Source: an uncultured Saprospiraceae bacterium
Lineage (GTDB): Bacteria; Bacteroidota; Bacteroidia; Chitinophagales; Saprospiraceae
DNA: 35,800 bases
Direction of reading: 5' to 3'
Assembly (NCBI GenBank): GCA_937921555.1
Contig: CAKZUV010000311.1
Location: 1 to 35,800, forward strand
Shown: positions 31,280 to 35,800 of the stretch, piece by piece
Layout: every line of letters begins with the position of its first letter
How positions within the stretch are numbered: position 1 is the stretch's first letter
Program-made: the position numbers and the translations under genes
Notes under the pieces: generated by a model
Database searches by the model: none
What the model was told of the DNA's origin: nothing
The model's input: only the letters and a program-made list of their open reading frames with translations

Positions 31280-34156
31280 TTGAAAAAAAAGAGCATTTCA
31301 ATACGGCTTATCTGCGGTCTGATATTGATCGCTATTTGCTGCGGTCTTTACTTCTTCCCATACAGCACTGCGACTTCTGAGAAACCGTATCCAGCTCCTA
31401 CCAGGGGTGAAACAGAAATTTTTGCCGGTCAGGAAGAAGGTGGAAACGCGAGAGAGGAATGGCAGAAATTAATTCACAGAGCGGCACCGGGTACAGACTG
31501 GGAGACGATTGAAAGCGAAAACAGAAAAGAAATTTTTAGGAAAAGAAATGCAAATGTTGCTGCCCAGCGTTCTGCCGAAACATTTGCCAATGGTTTGTTA
31601 TCAGGAAGCTGGCAGGAACTGGGAAGTAACGATCAGGCAGGAAATCTGACGACGGTCAGGTACGCAAAAGAGGAAGATAAAATATATGGTATCTCTGGTG
31701 GGGGAACCCTGTGGAGGGGTAATCTGGATGGCTCCAGCTGGACGGAGTTAAACCGGAGTACTGTATTTCGAAGCAATATTCTGGAAATAGTAGAAGGTAG
31801 CAACGGAAGCAATACAATAGTAGCTGCCATTGATAAGGATTTATATTACTCAACTGATAATGGTGCAAGCTGGACAGCGTCTGTCATGGATATTAATACC
31901 GTGCAAAACTGGGGGGAACCAACCGAATTGGTTTCGTTGCCTGACAACTCTCTGATTTATTTACGCCGGGCCTGGGACCCGGCTCCGTGGGCACCCAGAA
32001 TGTGGATCTACCGGTCTACCGATCTGGGACAAAATTTTACCCGTATCGGAGTACTTGATCCCGTTGGAACAGGATGGGTCAGTTCCAGTGAGACGCAACT
32101 TTGGGTACAACCAGGTGCTTCAACCGTTTACGTACTACACCAGGGGGAGGAATTGTATTCCGTCAACGGAGCCACGGTAATGTTAGAAACTACCAACAAT
32201 GATCTTCCAACCGGGAATTCGTTGGATTTAGATGGGAATACCAACGGAGGAATCACAACTTTATATGCCCTGATAAATCAAAATACGCTTTATCAATCCA
32301 ACAATTTAGGGGCTACCTGGAGTCAGGTATCGGGCTTGCCGGTAAGTTCCTGGAGCGTGGGAATTGCCGTTTCCCCGAACGATCCTGATTTTATTGCTTA
32401 CGGAGAAGTGGAACTTTATCGCACTGCCAATGGAGGAGGAAACTGGTCGAAAGTAAACACCTGGCAATCCTACTATTCGGACTGGGACAAAGTGCACGCG
32501 GACATCATGGATATTCAGTTTTTTGAAAAAAACGATGGAACAGACTTCATTCTGGTGGCCAACCACGGAGGCTTGCACGTATCGTATGATAATCTGGTGA
32601 CCACTACCAACATCGGTACGTCCGGTTTAAATATCGGACAATTTTACGACGTCCGGACCGATCCGCTAAATTCAAATTATGTTTACGGTGGTACCCAGGA
32701 TCAGGGACACCAGCGTACTTCCGTCGCCGCTGGTGCGACGGGACCAGTCAATTTTGATCAGGTCATCTCGGGCGATTATGGGCACATGGCATTTTCACGA
32801 AATAACCAGAGCTTGTGGACCGTCTATCCTGGAGGATGGACTACCTATTATCACAATCCACAAACTTCCGGATATAATGCTGCTTACGACGTCCCGGGGA
32901 ATCATCCTCCGGTGACAAACTGGATTTTTCCAACGGCGGAAACAACCGACCCTGATGATAATAAAATTTATATAGCTGGTGGGAATGTGAATGGTGGCAA
33001 CGGGTCTTACCTGGTCACGCTTTCCGCCCAGACTTCTGCCCCTTACAGTATTTCGGCTTCGCAATTTAATTATGACTTCCGGGCTAATTCCAGCAGCGGA
33101 ACGGCAACTATATCTGCCATAGAAGCATCAACCATAGAACCGGATAACCTGTATGTAGCTACCAGCGACGGGACTTTTTTCTATTCTGATGATTTAGGTG
33201 CTACCTGGAACAAAACCACAAATTTTGGTGGTCCCACGGAACACTGGTTGTACGGTTCAACTATTTTTGCCTCTCAGCTAACTGCCGGGTTGGTGTGGTA
33301 CGCAGGAAGTGGTTACAGCAATCCTTCGGTGTATCAATCTACCGACGGGGGACAGACTTTTACAAATATCAGTAATGGAATGCCCGCTACGCTGGTGCAC
33401 GAAATCGTTGCGAACACAGACGAAACTTTGTTATTTGCGGCCACGGAAGCAGGACCGTTTGTATATGTTATTTCAGAGCAAACCTGGTATCAAATGTTGG
33501 GAACGATTGCTCCCGTCCAGAATTTTTATTCCGCAGAATATGTAGTTAGTGACAATTTGGTGCGCTTCGGTACGTATGGCCGTGGGATTTGGGATTTTAA
33601 AATTACTTCCCAGTCTTTACCCGTGGAATTGGCCTCCTTCGAAGCAAAGAATATAGATAATAAGCAGGTCAGACTAGATTGGATAACCTTGAGTGAAACC
33701 AATAATCAGCGCTTTGATGTACAAAAAAGTGCGGACGGCCGATCATTCGAAACCATTAAAACCGTAAACGGACAAGGAACTTCTTCTACCGAAAAAGTTT
33801 ACACCGCAATGGATGCCGAGCCACTGCCCGGAATAAATTACTATCGTTTACAACAGGTCGATTTCAATGGACAATCCGAATACTCAGAAATTCGTTCTGT
33901 TAAACTCGAAAATTCAAATCCGGAGATAATTGTTTATCCTAACCCCATAAATGCAGGAGATGAATTTACCGTGCTTAATTTTAATGAAAATATGATGATA
34001 AGCATCTTTGATGTGAACGGGAAAGTATTATTACAACAAAGACCTGATAACGGTAGTATCTCAACTGCAAATTTACCCGTAGGACACTATTATTATCAAA
34101 TTAGCAATATTCAGAATAGTGAACCCCTAAAAGTTGGGCAACTAATAGTGCAATAG
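31280..34156 (+). CDS. Asp-box (sialidase/VPS10-like) propeller protein with type IX secretion sorting tail
   Basis: A 958-residue secreted protein. The start codon is TTG (31280), since an in-frame stop lies five codons upstream and no ATG is near; it gives a good signal sequence (MKKKSISIRLICGLILIAICC). The body has at least six Asp-box motifs of the S-x-D-x-G-x-T/S-W/F kind (STDNGASWT, STDLGQNFT, SNNLGATWS, TANGGGNWS, SDDLGATWN, STDGGQTFT), so it is a beta-propeller like BNR/VPS10 proteins. The tail has a domain starting LPVELASFEAKN, common before type IX signals, and the sorting motif IIVYPNPINAGDEFTV ending in KVGQLIVQ. No sialidase catalytic arginine triad was identified, so enzyme activity is doubtful. 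Probably exported to the cell surface. Confidence 0.9.
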   Translation: MKKKSISIRLICGLILIAICCGLYFFPYSTATSEKPYPAPTRGETEIFAGQEEGGNAREEWQKLIHRAAPGTDWETIESENRKEIFRKRNANVAAQRSAETFANGLLSGSWQELGSNDQAGNLTTVRYAKEEDKIYGISGGGTLWRGNLDGSSWTELNRSTVFRSNILEIVEGSNGSNTIVAAIDKDLYYSTDNGASWTASVMDINTVQNWGEPTELVSLPDNSLIYLRRAWDPAPWAPRMWIYRSTDLGQNFTRIGVLDPVGTGWVSSSETQLWVQPGASTVYVLHQGEELYSVNGATVMLETTNNDLPTGNSLDLDGNTNGGITTLYALINQNTLYQSNNLGATWSQVSGLPVSSWSVGIAVSPNDPDFIAYGEVELYRTANGGGNWSKVNTWQSYYSDWDKVHADIMDIQFFEKNDGTDFILVANHGGLHVSYDNLVTTTNIGTSGLNIGQFYDVRTDPLNSNYVYGGTQDQGHQRTSVAAGATGPVNFDQVISGDYGHMAFSRNNQSLWTVYPGGWTTYYHNPQTSGYNAAYDVPGNHPPVTNWIFPTAETTDPDDNKIYIAGGNVNGGNGSYLVTLSAQTSAPYSISASQFNYDFRANSSSGTATISAIEASTIEPDNLYVATSDGTFFYSDDLGATWNKTTNFGGPTEHWLYGSTIFASQLTAGLVWYAGSGYSNPSVYQSTDGGQTFTNISNGMPATLVHEIVANTDETLLFAATEAGPFVYVISEQTWYQMLGTIAPVQNFYSAEYVVSDNLVRFGTYGRGIWDFKITSQSLPVELASFEAKNIDNKQVRLDWITLSETNNQRFDVQKSADGRSFETIKTVNGQGTSSTEKVYTAMDAEPLPGINYYRLQQVDFNGQSEYSEIRSVKLENSNPEIIVYPNPINAGDEFTVLNFNENMMISIFDVNGKVLLQQRPDNGSISTANLPVGHYYYQISNIQNSEPLKVGQLIVQ

Positions 34157-34325
34157 GCAATAGAAATTTAAATATGCTCTTTTAAGTTGCTTAAAAAAGT
34201 ACCAAGAATACAAATTTTTGTGTGCTATTGGCAATTAGTTCTTTTTTGTTTGCTAGGCAACAAAGACCGCAGATACATGTTATGCGTTTTAGCTAGTAAA
34301 TTTTTTACTTCGGATAATCTAATTA

Positions 34326-34512
34326 AGAGCTTGTCTAAACTTCCATTAATTGGCTACAATTGGCAAATTTTATTCTGAATGTCGCCTGCCTGCCGACGCA
34401 GGAAGGCAGGTTAAAAAGCCTCGCCGATGCTATGGCATCGCCTGTGTTTTTTGCCTCATTCAAAACAAAATTTTCTCAATTTCGCACAATTATGAAAATT
34501 TGGACAAGCTCT
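34326..34512. repeat. 187-bp hairpin-type repeat element with 56-bp inverted ends
   Basis: Left arm 34326-34381 and right arm 34457-34512 are gapless inverted copies (41 of 56 positions). Both ends begin AGAGCTTGTC when read inward. The middle has CCTGCC-type inverted repeats (34385-34410), an A tract, GCCTCGCC and the stem CGATGC-TATG-GCATCG, and a T tract. TAATT occurs on both sides (34320-34324, 34512-34516), a possible target duplication. It has no coding capacity. It lies in the 375-base spacer upstream of folP. Confidence 0.7.
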
Positions 34513-34531
34513 AATTGCACATTAACAACCA

Positions 34532-35386
34532 ATGCTATACCAACATACCACCCTCAACTGTCAAGGCCGGATAATGGACCTTACCCGACCCAAAATAATG
34601 GGTATTCTTAACCTGACCCCGGATTCTTTTTTTGACGGCGGTCGTTACCAAACCGAAAAAGCGTTGCTTACGCAAGTAGAAAAAATGCTTTCCGAAGGAG
34701 CGGATATTATCGACATTGGTGGGATGTCCTCGCGGCCCGGTGCCAAACTTATTCCTGTCGAAGAAGAATTAAACCGGGTACTGCCCGCTATCCGGACGAT
34801 CCTGAAAGAACATCCGGGGACGGTTATTTCCATCGATACGGTCCGGTCGGAAGTTGCCCGTCAGACCATCGGAGCCGGAGCGGCCATCATCAACGATATT
34901 TCCGCCGGAACCATTGATCCCGGAATGTTCAAAACGGTAGGTGAAATCAACTGTCCCTACATCCTGATGCATATACAGGGAATTCCTGAGAATATGCAAA
35001 AATCCGTACAGTACAACGGCCACGTTGTTACGACGGTAATGGATTTTCTGATTGAAAAAATGGGACAGTTGCGGGCCCTGGATGTTAAAGATATTATTAT
35101 CGATCCGGGTTTTGGTTTTGGAAAAACGGTCGATCATAATTATGAATTGCTGAAAAATTTATCCTCCTTCAGAATTCTGGAAGTACCGATTATGGTGGGG
35201 CTTTCCCGAAAATCTATGATCCATAAATTACTGGACGTAACGCCCGAAACGGCACTGAATGGTACCACGGCGCTACACTTTGCAGCGCTTGAAAACAATG
35301 CTAAAATTTTGCGGGTACACGATGTTTTAGAAGCGAAAGAAACATTGACCCTTTGGGAAAAACTGAAAGATACGCCATTATTATAA
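34532..35386 (+). CDS. folP: dihydropteroate synthase
   Basis: FolP joins 7,8-dihydropterin pyrophosphate and p-aminobenzoate in folate synthesis and is the sulfonamide target. The 284-residue protein has the full set of motifs: IMGILNLTPDSFFDGG (about 22-37), DIIDIGGMSSRPGA (pyrophosphate-binding), VISIDTVRSEVA, IINDISAG, IIIDPGFGFGKTVDHNYELL, MVGLSRKSMI and RVHDV near the C-terminus. The start ATG at 34532 keeps the TTLNCQGRIMDLTRPK lead that is typical for Bacteroidota FolP. The hairpin element ends 19 bases before the start codon. Confidence 0.97.
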   Translation: MLYQHTTLNCQGRIMDLTRPKIMGILNLTPDSFFDGGRYQTEKALLTQVEKMLSEGADIIDIGGMSSRPGAKLIPVEEELNRVLPAIRTILKEHPGTVISIDTVRSEVARQTIGAGAAIINDISAGTIDPGMFKTVGEINCPYILMHIQGIPENMQKSVQYNGHVVTTVMDFLIEKMGQLRALDVKDIIIDPGFGFGKTVDHNYELLKNLSSFRILEVPIMVGLSRKSMIHKLLDVTPETALNGTTALHFAALENNAKILRVHDVLEAKETLTLWEKLKDTPLL

Positions 35387-35664
35387 AATCATCTCCTCAC
35401 GCATCAGGTACGTCAGCAGCCTGAATTTTTATTCCTGTATTTATCGAATTGAATGCTTTCCGAACGTATTTTCATTGCGGAAATCGGCACGCCTTTTCTT
35501 TTTAAATGAAACCCTTGAAGTGATTTTCGTGTAAAAAAATTTGGATTAAATGTTAATTTAATGTAAATTTACGGTAAATCAAATGTAAACTGTTTATTTT
35601 TTCCCGATAACGGTCGTAAAAACGAGCACAATTTTTTATTAGTAAAATTTAAATATCCTGCGTT

Positions 35665-35800
35665 ATGGCAAAAACATTATTTAAAGAAAAACAGCAATTC
35701 AAACGAGTAGAAGTAATTGGGCTTATCGTATTTTTTATGCTGGGAATTGCCTATAAAATGATCTCCGAATTGATACAGCCTTCTAATGATTTTTCATTGG
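35665..35800 (+). CDS. small membrane protein, 3' end outside window
   Basis: The first 45 codons of an open frame that runs off the right edge: MAKTLFKEKQQFKRVEVIG, then a hydrophobic helix (LIVFFMLGIAYKMI) and SELIQPSNDFSL. One membrane segment is visible. The 278 bases between folP and this ATG are AT-rich (TTAATTTAATGTAAATTTAC) and contain no gene I can support. Confidence 0.6.
   Translation, partial: MAKTLFKEKQQFKRVEVIGLIVFFMLGIAYKMISELIQPSNDFSL

Overview
The window reads as chromosome of a free-living Bacteroidota bacterium, most likely of the Saprospiria type. Pointers are a gliding-motility-type C-terminal domain on a PKD-repeat surface protein at the left edge, a type IX secretion sorting tail on a 958-residue propeller protein at 31280-34156, a PorT-like outer-membrane barrel, TlpA/TonB-type envelope proteins, moderate-to-low GC, starts without clear Shine-Dalgarno sites, and promoter elements of the TTG-N20-TAnnTTTG kind (best example upstream of rpmH). 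No phage, plasmid or CRISPR structure and no rRNA or tRNA gene was seen.

Layout. 1-3051: end of the PKD/gliding-C-terminal protein and two small tandem four-helix membrane proteins. 3294-9148: uvrB (minus), a YbfF-like alpha/beta hydrolase, a site-2 protease with CBS region, a PorT-like barrel (minus) and trmB. 9141-12092: a compact minus-strand block with recJ, an Rpn-family (PD-(D/E)XK) nuclease gene that overlaps the recJ stop by ATGA, and a separate small ORF matching only the C-terminus of that nuclease. The block is bracketed by a 63-bp direct repeat. 12492-17625: TlpA-like thioredoxin protein, TonB-like periplasmic protein, GNAT acetyltransferase, DUF937 protein, and an HD-like plus DUF5706 (Pycsar-effector-type) membrane protein whose HD ligands look lost. 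17958-21332: PfkB sugar kinase, rpmH (51 residues), rnpA, an unknown exported membrane protein and a nitroreductase, with several hairpin-forming intergenic repeats.

21545-30447 is the most striking region. It holds six tightly packed plus-strand genes: a wax ester synthase/DGAT fused to an SCP2-like domain, a monoacylglycerol-lipase-like hydrolase, a second alpha/beta hydrolase, a 1079-residue GPAT-HAD phosphatase-LPAAT fusion, gpsA (glycerol-3-phosphate supply) and a third hydrolase related to the second. Together they encode a plausible complete route from dihydroxyacetone phosphate through glycerol-3-phosphate, lysophosphatidate, phosphatidate and diacylglycerol to triacylglycerol or wax ester, with lipases for mobilisation. 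The gene content resembles the mycobacterial plsB2-plsC-WS/DGAT-lipQ cluster.

30709-35800: a lipoprotein c-type cytochrome, the Asp-box propeller protein with type IX sorting tail (TTG start), a 187-bp hairpin element, folP, and the start of a small membrane protein cut by the window edge.
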